Shown piece by piece: positions 1 to 6,971 of a DNA stretch of 8,798 bases (its first letter is position 1; the number at the start of each line of letters is the position of its first letter). Made by a program: the position numbers and the translations under genes. Origin of the DNA: Rikenellaceae bacterium. Lineage in GTDB: Bacteria > Bacteroidota > Bacteroidia > Bacteroidales > UBA932. Where the stretch lies: NCBI GenBank assembly GCA_900767375.1, contig CAAFYX010000050.1, positions 1 through 8,798 on the forward strand. Direction: 5' to 3'. The notes under the pieces were generated by a model, which had not been told where the DNA came from, made no database searches, and was given only the letters and a program-made list of their open reading frames with translations.

Positions 1-394
1 AGAAATACATGAACTCTACTGCGTCACCTTCGATGCGGCTCTCCCAGATTTGGTTTGCAAAGCCTTCGGGACCTCCATGGAGGGCGTTAGGACCGCAGTT
101 GACAGGGGTATTGTACTCCTTTCCGTCCAGGGTGAACTTTCCGAGCGCGATGCGGTTGGCGAAACGTCCCGGGCACTTGCCAAGACAAGGGCCGTCGCCG
201 ATATATGACTTGGCCTCCTTGTATCCGAGGGCCACGTCGGCCAGTTTGCCGTCCTTGTCAGGGACGATCACTGAAACGATGGCGGCACCCACTTCACCGA
301 GCACGATGCTGGCGCCCTTGGAATTGGTCAGAGTATATTTGTAGATTTCCTTTCCGCTGTCGGATTTTCCCCAGAGTTCTTTTTTGATGTCCAT
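1..394 (-). CDS. galM: Galactose mutarotase (aldose 1-epimerase), 5' part only
   Basis: This gene would interconvert alpha and beta anomers of galactose or other aldoses in the cytoplasm, feeding the Leloir pathway. The visible 131 codons begin MDIKKELWGKSDSG and have no signal peptide. Two family signatures are present: GRFANRI at residues 76-82, carrying the substrate-binding Arg, and NALHGG at 103-108, with His106 matching the first active-site His of GalM. The general-acid His and the catalytic Glu of the family would lie in the missing C-terminal part, beyond position 1. The family is usually about 340-380 residues, so roughly two thirds is outside the window. The ATG at 392-394 is the only reasonable start: no in-frame ATG lies just upstream, and a good -7 box sits 26 bases away. 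Family assignment is firm; the exact sugar is not known. Confidence 0.93.
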   Translation of the reverse strand, partial: MDIKKELWGKSDSGKEIYKYTLTNSKGASIVLGEVGAAIVSVIVPDKDGKLADVALGYKEAKSYIGDGPCLGKCPGRFANRIALGKFTLDGKEYNTPVNCGPNALHGGPEGFANQIWESRIEGDAVEFMYF

Positions 395-420
395 GGTTAT
401 GAATGTTATTAATACAGATT

Positions 421-453
421 CAAATATATGAATTTTTTCGGAAAAAGCCGAAA
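421..453 (-). promoter_or_regulatory. Bacteroides-type promoter for galM
   Basis: Read on the minus strand, TATATTTG at 428-421 is a perfect match to the Bacteroidota -7 consensus TAnnTTTG. TTTC at 453-450 lies 21 bases upstream and matches the TTTG -33 element at three of four positions. The predicted transcription start is near 417, giving a leader of about 20-25 nt. This is based on sequence match only. Confidence 0.5.
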
Positions 454-455
454 AA
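434..455 (-). terminator. AT-rich hairpin abutting the end of the lipoprotein gene
   Basis: TTTTTCGG (434-441) pairs perfectly with CCGAAAAA (448-455) around a 6-base loop. The hairpin starts at the base after the stop codon of the minus-strand lipoprotein gene, so it may end that transcript. No U-tract follows on the minus strand and the stem is AT-rich, so terminator function is uncertain. It overlaps the -33 region of the galM promoter and could instead affect that promoter. Confidence 0.35.
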
Positions 456-1421
456 TCAAAGGCCGGCAAGGTACGCGAAGACGTTCTGCTCCACGGCATC
501 CTTCATGATGACGTTTTTCCCGGCATCGAGCAGATACAGGGAAGGAATGGCCCTCACGCTGTATGTAAGGTCGGTCCTGATGGAGAATGACGGGTCATAA
601 CCGTTGTACCACTCCTTGGGATATATTTCCTGATAGTCGCGCCACGCATCGATATCCTCGTCGATATAGACGTTGACCACGGCCAGGCGGCCCTTCGAAA
701 CAAGGTTCTGAATATTCTGAGTCCCCTTTATGGTGTCCATGATCCCCTTGCAGGCAGTGCATCCGGGATTAGAGAAGAATAGAAGGGTATATTCGGCCTT
801 CACCCCGTAAAGGGTGTGGCTGCGGCCGGCGATGTCCACGAAGCGGAAATCGGCCGCAGGGGAGCCCACAGGGTTCAAGGAGCACAGGCGCGCGGCATGC
901 TCATAGGACGGGACCAGAAGCGGATCGGTCAGAGGGGACGCCACAAGGCCCTGCAGATATGGAAGATACAGGTCTTCGTTCCTGAATGGGGAGTTCGGAT
1001 CATAAAGATACTTGTCAGCCAGACGGTTGAACTGCTCGAACACATTGGATTCCGGGCTGGCGGCCTGGAACGCTTCGACCTTCTGGAAAAGCGAAGCCAC
1101 AGCGGCCGCGCCGGCTTCTACTTCCTCCTCCTCGATGATGGCGACGAAAGTGGAGAACTGGCTCTCAAGGTCCTCAACGGATATCCCGTTGACGGTCAGA
1201 GAGTCACTTCTGTATTTGTCCTGAACGGAAAGGAAGGAGTCCCAGAAATGTTCGCCGAAATACGCCGCCCGATCCTCGGGATCGATATACATCCCAGGTA
1301 TCTGCACGACAGGAAACTGGCGGAAAGACGTCTCGGAACCGCCGGCAGAGGAGCTCTGGCGGGTTCCGCAGGCGGCAGCGAGCGCTGCGGCAAGGATCAA
1401 TGCAAGCCCCTTACTCCGCAT
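456..1421 (-). CDS. Thioredoxin-fold lipoprotein, DUF5106-like
   Basis: This is a predicted periplasm-facing lipoprotein with a TlpA/thioredoxin-like C-terminal domain. From the ATG at 1421 it is 321 residues. A short basic n-region (MRSK) and a hydrophobic stretch end in the lipobox LAAAC, with Cys18 as the lipidated residue. No acidic surface-export signal follows the Cys, which suggests it stays inside the outer membrane. Residues about 40-190 resemble the helical DUF5106 region that precedes thioredoxin domains in Bacteroidota lipoproteins. Residues about 190-321 form the thioredoxin fold: a TlpA-like AADFRFVDIAGR entry, the redox motif CTAC at 221-224, and the cis-Pro at 293 in AIPSL. 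Both Cys are intact, so thiol-disulfide activity is plausible; the partner is unknown. A GTG at 1427 is an alternative start. The gene overlaps the end of the upstream transporter gene, implying coupled translation. Confidence 0.85.
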   Translation of the reverse strand: MRSKGLALILAAALAAACGTRQSSSAGGSETSFRQFPVVQIPGMYIDPEDRAAYFGEHFWDSFLSVQDKYRSDSLTVNGISVEDLESQFSTFVAIIEEEEVEAGAAAVASLFQKVEAFQAASPESNVFEQFNRLADKYLYDPNSPFRNEDLYLPYLQGLVASPLTDPLLVPSYEHAARLCSLNPVGSPAADFRFVDIAGRSHTLYGVKAEYTLLFFSNPGCTACKGIMDTIKGTQNIQNLVSKGRLAVVNVYIDEDIDAWRDYQEIYPKEWYNGYDPSFSIRTDLTYSVRAIPSLYLLDAGKNVIMKDAVEQNVFAYLAGL

Positions 1422-3153
1422 CTTCACCGATGAGGGCCTCGGAGATATTGATCAGGAAGTCTCCTATCTTCTCGAGCTCATTGACGATGTCCATGTAGAA
1501 CACGCCGGTCTGATACTGGTAGTTGTCCTTCTCTATCTTGTTGATGAGCTCTTCACGGAGGTTGTTGCGGTAGCCGTTGATATTGTACTCGGCATCGGAG
1601 GCATTGGAAATGTCCTTGAGATTCTGGTAGCCGGCCTTCAGGTTGAAGATCATTGCCTTGTAGGCTTCCTCGACGAGGTCGGCCAGACGGTTGAGCTTGT
1701 GCAGCATCACGGAGTCGAAGTACTTGTCGTGGGCGTGGGTGCGGCGGAGCATTCGGCCTATGGCCTCTCCGGAGTCACCGAGGCTCTCCATTTCGCCGAT
1801 GATCTTGTAGATGCTCTTGACGCGGATGGTGGAGGCGTTGCTGATCTCACCCTTGGAGATTTCGTTCAGGTAAGCGGCGATTTCGCCCTCGATCCTGTCG
1901 GTGATCTCCTCGTACTTGACGAGCTTTTCATTGATCTCCTCGAACTTCTCAGGGTCAGGCTCGTTGATGGCGGCCCTTATGTAGCCGAAGCCCTTGTAGC
2001 AGATCTCTCCGAAATGGATGACTTCGGACTTGGCCTCATTGAGCGAAAGCTCGGCTGTACCCAGAAGGCCTCCGCCGATGAACTTGAGGCTGAACTGCTC
2101 CTTCTCCTCTCCCTTCGGGGTAGGCACCATCCAGGTGACGATCTTCTCGATCACCGGAACGAACCAGATGAGGATCATAGTGTTGACTATGTTGAAGAAG
2201 GAGTGGAGAGTGGCTACGCAGAAAGGGAGCGATGCTACCAGCGCTTCGCGGGTGGCAGCATCCGCCGCACCGAAATCAGTGGTGGCAGGATTCGGGAAGC
2301 CGAAGGACTCGACAATAACTCCGATAAGTTTCAGGAACGGATGGAAGATGGCGAACACCCAGCACACTCCGAACACGTTGAAGAGCATATGCGCCCTGGC
2401 CGTTCGCTTTGCGGAGACATTGGCGACCGAAGCCGCGATATTCGAGGTGATGGTAGTTCCGATATTCTCACCGAGGACCATCGCAGCTGCCATTTCGAAC
2501 GGAATGTATCCGTTGGAGACGAGAACCATTGTGATGGCCATTGTGGCTGCAGAGGACTGGAGCATCAGGGTCATGGCTGCGCCGGTGACCATGAAGATGA
2601 GGATGGAACCTACTCCGAAACCGGTGAGATGCGATAGGAAAACCTTGACAGGGTCATTGTCCAGAAGAAGGGTTGAAGTCTCCCTGAGGGTGCTCAGGCC
2701 GAGGAACAGGAGGGCGAAACCCATTATGAACTCACCCATGTTCTTGTTGTTCTTCTTCTTGGATGCTACAAGGAGATATCCCAGGAACATCAGCGGCACC
2801 GCGATGGCGCCGAGGCTAAACGAGCCGCCCCCGAAGGAAAGGGCAAAGATCCAGGCTGTGACCGTGGTACCGATGTTGGCACCCATGATTACGCCGATGG
2901 CATTTGCAAGGGAAAGGAGGCCGGCGTTAACAAAACTGACAAGCATCAGCGTCGTCGCTGTAGAGGACTGTACAAGCGCTGTCACCACGATACCGGTCGT
3001 TACGCGCTTGAGTGCCGTAGAAGTCATGGCAGCCATAAAATTCCTCAGCTTGTCACCTGCCATCTTCTGAAGTCCGCCGCTCATCAGTGACATTCCGTAA
3101 AGGAACATGCCCAGAGAGCCCAACATTGTGCAGACTTGGAGTACTGTACTCAT
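1411..3153 (-). CDS. Na/Pi cotransporter family protein with PhoU-like C-terminal domain
   Basis: This is an inner-membrane sodium-dependent phosphate transporter of the NptA/YjbB (PF02690) type, 580 residues. The transport core shows the family's internal duplication: QSSTATT at 62-68 with GANIGTT at 91-97, then QSSAATM at 199-205 with GENIGTT at 228-234. Hydrophobic segments fill residues 1-340. The rest is soluble and helical, with two PhoU-like stretches (about 375-475 and 480-575) containing the repeated E-x-(I/L)-GD pattern (MESLGD, then EKIGDFLINI at 561-570). In YjbB-type proteins this domain is thought to tune transport; depending on the gradient such proteins import or export Pi, and direction cannot be read here. 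The ATG at 3151-3153 gives an N-terminus beginning directly with the first membrane helix. It is the first gene of a two-gene operon with the thioredoxin lipoprotein. Confidence 0.93.
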   Translation of the reverse strand: MSTVLQVCTMLGSLGMFLYGMSLMSGGLQKMAGDKLRNFMAAMTSTALKRVTTGIVVTALVQSSTATTLMLVSFVNAGLLSLANAIGVIMGANIGTTVTAWIFALSFGGGSFSLGAIAVPLMFLGYLLVASKKKNNKNMGEFIMGFALLFLGLSTLRETSTLLLDNDPVKVFLSHLTGFGVGSILIFMVTGAAMTLMLQSSAATMAITMVLVSNGYIPFEMAAAMVLGENIGTTITSNIAASVANVSAKRTARAHMLFNVFGVCWVFAIFHPFLKLIGVIVESFGFPNPATTDFGAADAATREALVASLPFCVATLHSFFNIVNTMILIWFVPVIEKIVTWMVPTPKGEEKEQFSLKFIGGGLLGTAELSLNEAKSEVIHFGEICYKGFGYIRAAINEPDPEKFEEINEKLVKYEEITDRIEGEIAAYLNEISKGEISNASTIRVKSIYKIIGEMESLGDSGEAIGRMLRRTHAHDKYFDSVMLHKLNRLADLVEEAYKAMIFNLKAGYQNLKDISNASDAEYNINGYRNNLREELINKIEKDNYQYQTGVFYMDIVNELEKIGDFLINISEALIGEDAE

Positions 3154-3180
3154 ATTCGATATGTCTTCTTAAAATCGGCG

Positions 3181-3188
3181 CTAAGTTA
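3181..3188 (-). promoter_or_regulatory. Weak candidate -7 box for the Na/Pi cotransporter operon
   Basis: On the minus strand TAACTTAG (3188-3181) matches TAnnTTTG with one mismatch and would give a leader of about 24 nt before the ATG at 3153. No TTTG-like -33 element is seen at the expected distance. The operon must have a promoter in or near this 59-bp divergent gap, but this particular box is a guess. Confidence 0.25.
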
Positions 3189-3191
3189 CAA

Positions 3192-3208
3192 TAAATTTGT
3201 TAGATTTG
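3192..3208 (+). promoter_or_regulatory. Tandem -7 boxes directly before the HExxH/barrel gene
   Basis: Two perfect TAnnTTTG matches lie one base apart: TAAATTTG (3192-3199) and TAGATTTG (3201-3208). The ATG follows at 3213. Transcription from the first box would leave a leader of about 10 nt; from the second, essentially none. No good TTTG -33 element is visible for either (TTAA at 3169-3172 is the best for the first). Confidence 0.5.
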
Positions 3209-3212
3209 CCCT

Positions 3213-6200
3213 ATGAAATTCAGAAGACTTACGGCTCTTTTAGTTTTCGCATCGCTCGGCACGGGCGCGGCCGCACAGTTCTACACTTACGGAGACGACC
3301 CGGGGAAGCTGAAATGGTACTCCATCTCGTCACCCGATTTCAGGATAATATATCCCGAAGGACTTGATTCCCTGGCCCTGGAATACGGAAAATCCCTGGA
3401 AAAGTTCCGCACCCCGGTGGGCCGCAGCATCGGATACGAGCCCGACGGGCTCTACAGGAAGCCACTTCCCGTCATCCTCCATGCATACTCCTCCGCCAAC
3501 GGAATGGTGACATGGGCCCCGCGCAGGATGGAGTTTCTGACGGGGCCTGACGCGGAAGAGCCGGAGTCCCTGGACTGGATCGACAACCTGACCGTCCACG
3601 AGTCCCGCCACGCCTCCCAGATGCAGTTCGCCCATCACAGGCGCTACTGCATCATGAACTGGCTCTTCGGAGAAATGTTTACCGGAGCAATGTCCGCCCT
3701 ATATCCCGGCACGGCCCTGCTCGAAGGAGACGCCGTGGTCACAGAAACCGCGCTGACCGGCAAAGGCCGCGGCCGCAGCGCCGACTTCCTCGAGTACTAC
3801 CGCGTCAGCTTCGCCGACAATGACTTCCGGGACTTCTACCAGTGGCGCTGGAGCTCCCAGGACCGCTACACCCCGGACCACTACAGAGCGGGCTATATGC
3901 TCGTCGGTGGAGTCAGGGCCTTCTTCGACGACCCTCTCTTCGCCGCCCACTACCACGACAAGTTCCTCTACGGCATCCCGCATCTGCCGTTCAATGTTCT
4001 GAACAAAACACTGAGAAAGGACACCGGCCTGCGCCTGAAGACCGTCTGGCCCGTAATCGCAGAGAAACAGCAGGAAATCTGGGCCAATGACGAAGCCGCC
4101 CGCGGGCCGTTCACTCCCACGCGCCAGCTGACCGGCTTTGACCGGCGGTTCACCCAGTATTCGGCCGTCAGCCGCACTGCAGACGGATACGTCGCACTGC
4201 GCAGCGGCCTCACATCCACCACACGCCTCGTCAGAATAGACTCCCTGGGGCGGGTGGACGTCCTGCGTCCATTCACTTCCACCACATCACTGACGTATTC
4301 CGCCCCTATGGGAAGGATATTCTGGAGCGAAAAGAAGAATGATATACGCTGGTCGCAGAAAAGCACCTCCCGGATCCGCTCCGCCATGCCTGACGGAAGC
4401 GATATCCGGACACTTACCCGCGAAGGCCGCCTCCACAACCCCGCGCCCTCCGCAGACACACGCATAAGCGTCACGGAATACCCTGTCGAAGGCGGCAGCG
4501 CCGTGCTCGTCCTGGACGGTACCGGCGGAGACGTCCTCTCGCGCTTTCCGGCTCCCGACTCCCTCCAGGTAGTAGAGACAGCCTGGATCGATGAGGCGGT
4601 CTACGCCAGCGCCATATCCCCAGCAGGATTCGGAATCTACTGCGTGACAGACCATTACAGAGCGGTTCTTGCCCCGGCATCAGCAAAGATCAAGCAGCTC
4701 GATTCCCACGGTGGGTCCGTCCTCTTCGTCAGCGACCGGCTCGGAGTCAACGAGTTCTACCGCCTCGACCCTTCCTCCGGCGCCGTCACCCGGATGACGA
4801 ACAGCCGCTTCGGCGCCTCCGATTTCATTATTGACCGCGACTCCGTCACCTTCGCAGCCCTGACCCGCCAGGGCAGGATGCTGTACCGCTCGGAGCTTCA
4901 GGACGGGCATAACGTGGACTATGCCGAAATATACGGACATCCTCTGGCCGATACCCTTTCCGCCCAGGAGGCGAGGCTGGCCGCCAGGAAGCCGGCCATC
5001 GCCGGAACTTTTTCCGCTCCCGCGCGCTACCGCAAGGCTCCGCACTTGCTGCACATACATTCCTGGGCCCCGGTCTATGCCGGCTTCGACAATGTTTCAA
5101 ACATGAGCTACGAGACCATAGCCACAGTAGCCAGCCTCGGCGCCACCCTCTTCGTCCAGAACGACCTGGGCACAGCCCACGGATATATCGGATACTCCGC
5201 CAGCCCCGCCAGCACCAGCCTTCAAGGGCCGGAACACCATCAGAGATGGTTCCACGCCGCCCACGCGATGCTCACTTACAGCGGCCTCTACCCCGTAGTC
5301 GAGCTCACCGCCGATGTCGGAGAAAGGAACGTATTCCAGTACACCACCAGAATCATCGACGACAACGGACGGAAGGAACTGCGCTTCGCTTCGAAGGAAC
5401 ATTCCCTGCCACATTTCAGCGGCAGTGCGAAAGTATATGTCCCGCTCGATTTCTCAGGCAGCGGATGGAACAGGGGGCTCATCCCGCAGGTCGCCTTCAC
5501 TTTCAGCAATGACAGTTTCAATACAGGAGAAGTCCTCCTGCAATCCATCACACTGCACACCCCTGAAGGCGTGGAGCCCGGCTGGGTCTTCACCGGCTAT
5601 AATCCAGGTCACAACGCTCCATTCACCCGCCTGAGCACCAGCCTGAGAGGCTACACCATGCTGGGGACCGCCCGCTCAGGGATATACCCCCGCTGGGGTG
5701 TCGGCGCGGAGATCGGCTATGCTTCCAGACCGGGACTCTCCAGCCTCTTCAGAAGCAACTTCTATTCTGCCCTCTACGGATACGTCCCTGGCATAATCGA
5801 CACCCATGGGGTAAAGCTGACAGCCAGGACGCAGGTCCAGGGCGACGGCATGGTGCCCAACAGTTACACATACATGATACCCAGAGGGCTCACCAGCGAT
5901 TCCGCAGCCATCCAGAACTACATCGAAAACAAATATCCCGTACAGAGCCTCTTCTGTGCAGAGTATGCCATGCCTCTGCTGAGCGTGAACTGGTCGGGGC
6001 TCGGACGCATCGCTTTTGTACGCAACTTCGAGCTCAGGGGATTCTGCGAGCTCGGGCTTTATGGCGGCGCAGGGGACCGGGGGACCCTGTCCTGCGCCGG
6101 CGCCAGCCTCGCCGCCAGGCTGAGCAACTTCCTCTGGCTTCCATACGACACGAGGGTCGGGATCGAGTTCAGCCACAACTGCGGCAGTATCTTCAAAGAC

Positions 6201-6266
6201 ATTCTTCCAGAAATAGAATACCTGCAGAAGAACAGCGTCAGTTTCATATTCACCGTTGACCTGTAA
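3213..6266 (+). CDS. Exported HExxH metallopeptidase-like protein with propeller region and C-terminal outer-membrane barrel
   Basis: The protein has 1017 residues. A signal peptide (KFRR, hydrophobic core, GAAA|QF) is probably cut after Ala21. Residues about 30-290 resemble a gluzincin (MA-clan) peptidase: HESRH at 129-133 is an exact HExxH zinc motif, and EGDA at 171-174 offers Glu171 as the third ligand, as in peptidase-MA proteins with an EG-x-A motif. Residues about 300-600 contain TolB/propeller-like strands, for example DGSDIRTLTREG near 392 and a FYRLDPSSGAVTRMT stretch near 510-530. From HSWAP at about 616 to the end, alternating aromatic/polar strands and glycine turns suggest an outer-membrane beta-barrel, ending VSFIFTVDL. 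The M1 start is fixed by the signal peptide. I recognise this architecture from Bacteroidota but no named gene. Peptidase activity, substrate and topology are inferred. It stands divergent to the transporter operon. Confidence 0.8.
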   Translation: MKFRRLTALLVFASLGTGAAAQFYTYGDDPGKLKWYSISSPDFRIIYPEGLDSLALEYGKSLEKFRTPVGRSIGYEPDGLYRKPLPVILHAYSSANGMVTWAPRRMEFLTGPDAEEPESLDWIDNLTVHESRHASQMQFAHHRRYCIMNWLFGEMFTGAMSALYPGTALLEGDAVVTETALTGKGRGRSADFLEYYRVSFADNDFRDFYQWRWSSQDRYTPDHYRAGYMLVGGVRAFFDDPLFAAHYHDKFLYGIPHLPFNVLNKTLRKDTGLRLKTVWPVIAEKQQEIWANDEAARGPFTPTRQLTGFDRRFTQYSAVSRTADGYVALRSGLTSTTRLVRIDSLGRVDVLRPFTSTTSLTYSAPMGRIFWSEKKNDIRWSQKSTSRIRSAMPDGSDIRTLTREGRLHNPAPSADTRISVTEYPVEGGSAVLVLDGTGGDVLSRFPAPDSLQVVETAWIDEAVYASAISPAGFGIYCVTDHYRAVLAPASAKIKQLDSHGGSVLFVSDRLGVNEFYRLDPSSGAVTRMTNSRFGASDFIIDRDSVTFAALTRQGRMLYRSELQDGHNVDYAEIYGHPLADTLSAQEARLAARKPAIAGTFSAPARYRKAPHLLHIHSWAPVYAGFDNVSNMSYETIATVASLGATLFVQNDLGTAHGYIGYSASPASTSLQGPEHHQRWFHAAHAMLTYSGLYPVVELTADVGERNVFQYTTRIIDDNGRKELRFASKEHSLPHFSGSAKVYVPLDFSGSGWNRGLIPQVAFTFSNDSFNTGEVLLQSITLHTPEGVEPGWVFTGYNPGHNAPFTRLSTSLRGYTMLGTARSGIYPRWGVGAEIGYASRPGLSSLFRSNFYSALYGYVPGIIDTHGVKLTARTQVQGDGMVPNSYTYMIPRGLTSDSAAIQNYIENKYPVQSLFCAEYAMPLLSVNWSGLGRIAFVRNFELRGFCELGLYGGAGDRGTLSCAGASLAARLSNFLWLPYDTRVGIEFSHNCGSIFKDILPEIEYLQKNSVSFIFTVDL

Positions 6267-6285
6267 ACATTTTTCATTATCTTTG
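6255..6285 (+). promoter_or_regulatory. Promoter for the CpXC-phosphatase unit
   Basis: TATCTTTG (6278-6285) is a perfect TAnnTTTG -7 box. GTTG (6255-6258) lies exactly 19 bases upstream and matches the TTTG -33 element at three of four positions. The predicted start near 6289 gives a leader of about 15 nt to the ATG at 6304. The -33 element overlaps the last codons of the preceding gene, so the unit can be transcribed independently of it. This is the best-formed promoter in the window. Confidence 0.6.
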
Positions 6286-6303
6286 TTTGAAAACCACAAA
6301 GAA

Positions 6304-6951
6304 ATGATTTCAGAAACCAAGTTTGCCTGTACACGCTGCGGCGAAGAGCATACAGTCTCAGTCAGGAACAGCATAAACGTCGGAGAGAATCCCGAACTCA
6401 AGCAGCAGGTGCTTGACGGCTCGGCATTCGTCTGGGAATGCCCCCACTGCGGTACGCTTAACCTCATCAGAAGCCAGGTCCTCTACCACGACCCTGCAGA
6501 AAGGCTGATGGTATGGATGACCGGAGGCTCCGAGGAACTCAAAAACAAGGTGCAGGCATCATACGGCCAGCTGGAAGAGCTGAAAGACTATTCTCTCCGC
6601 TTCGTGGATGACACCGGCTCGCTTATCGAGAAAGTCAAAATCTTCGATGCCGGGCTCGATGACGCCGTGATGGAAATGACCAAATACGTCACAAAGATGG
6701 AAATGTGCGAGAAGGGCGGAGCCGACACCGGCACCATCCTCGCCACCCCTTTCAAGTTCCTGAACCTCAACGGCGCCGACAATGAAATAACCCTGGCATA
6801 TCCTTCGGAAGGCCAGATGCAGATGCTCGCCGTGGGCCTCAACGTCTATGAGGACTGCCGGGGCATAATCTCGCGCCACCCCGCTGTCAAGGACAGCATA
6901 AAGGGATTCGCCACCATCGACGCGGACTGGGTCCAAAGATTCTTCAGATAA
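6304..6951 (+). CDS. CpXC domain zinc-ribbon protein
   Basis: This is a cytoplasmic protein of 215 residues with an N-terminal CpXC domain (PF14353). Two Cys pairs are visible, C9-T-R-C12-G and C46-P-H-C49-G, which would bind one structural zinc. Between them is the family's N-S-I-N-V...NPELKQQVLDG stretch (22-39). The rest (about 60-215) is mixed and helical, with no membrane segment and no recognised catalytic motif. The molecular function of CpXC proteins is not established. An upstream TTG at 6256 would extend the frame by 16 residues. I reject it because it overlaps the previous gene, falls upstream of the predicted transcription start, and adds nothing to the domain, whereas the ATG at 6304 begins just before the first Cys pair. 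The phosphatase gene follows after only 20 bases, so the two probably share a transcript. Confidence 0.85.
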   Translation: MISETKFACTRCGEEHTVSVRNSINVGENPELKQQVLDGSAFVWECPHCGTLNLIRSQVLYHDPAERLMVWMTGGSEELKNKVQASYGQLEELKDYSLRFVDDTGSLIEKVKIFDAGLDDAVMEMTKYVTKMEMCEKGGADTGTILATPFKFLNLNGADNEITLAYPSEGQMQMLAVGLNVYEDCRGIISRHPAVKDSIKGFATIDADWVQRFFR

Positions 6952-6971
6952 TAACCTACATAAGAAATAAT

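Noticed and set aside
816..1433. 205-codon plus-strand frame opposite the lipoprotein gene
   Set aside because: It is the shadow of a gene with a clear lipobox and CxxC thioredoxin motif.
2018..3070. Long plus-strand open frame opposite the Na/Pi cotransporter
   Set aside because: It is antisense to a clearly recognised transporter; its composition is that of a shadow frame and no domain is visible.
6256..6303. TTG start extending the CpXC protein by 16 residues
   Set aside because: It overlaps the previous gene and lies upstream of the predicted transcription start. The ATG at 6304 sits properly before the first Cys pair.
5676..6467. 263-codon minus-strand frame across the end of the barrel gene and start of the CpXC gene
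   Set aside because: It is antisense to two supported genes, and its low-complexity, Val/Glu/Gly-heavy translation shows no signal or motif.
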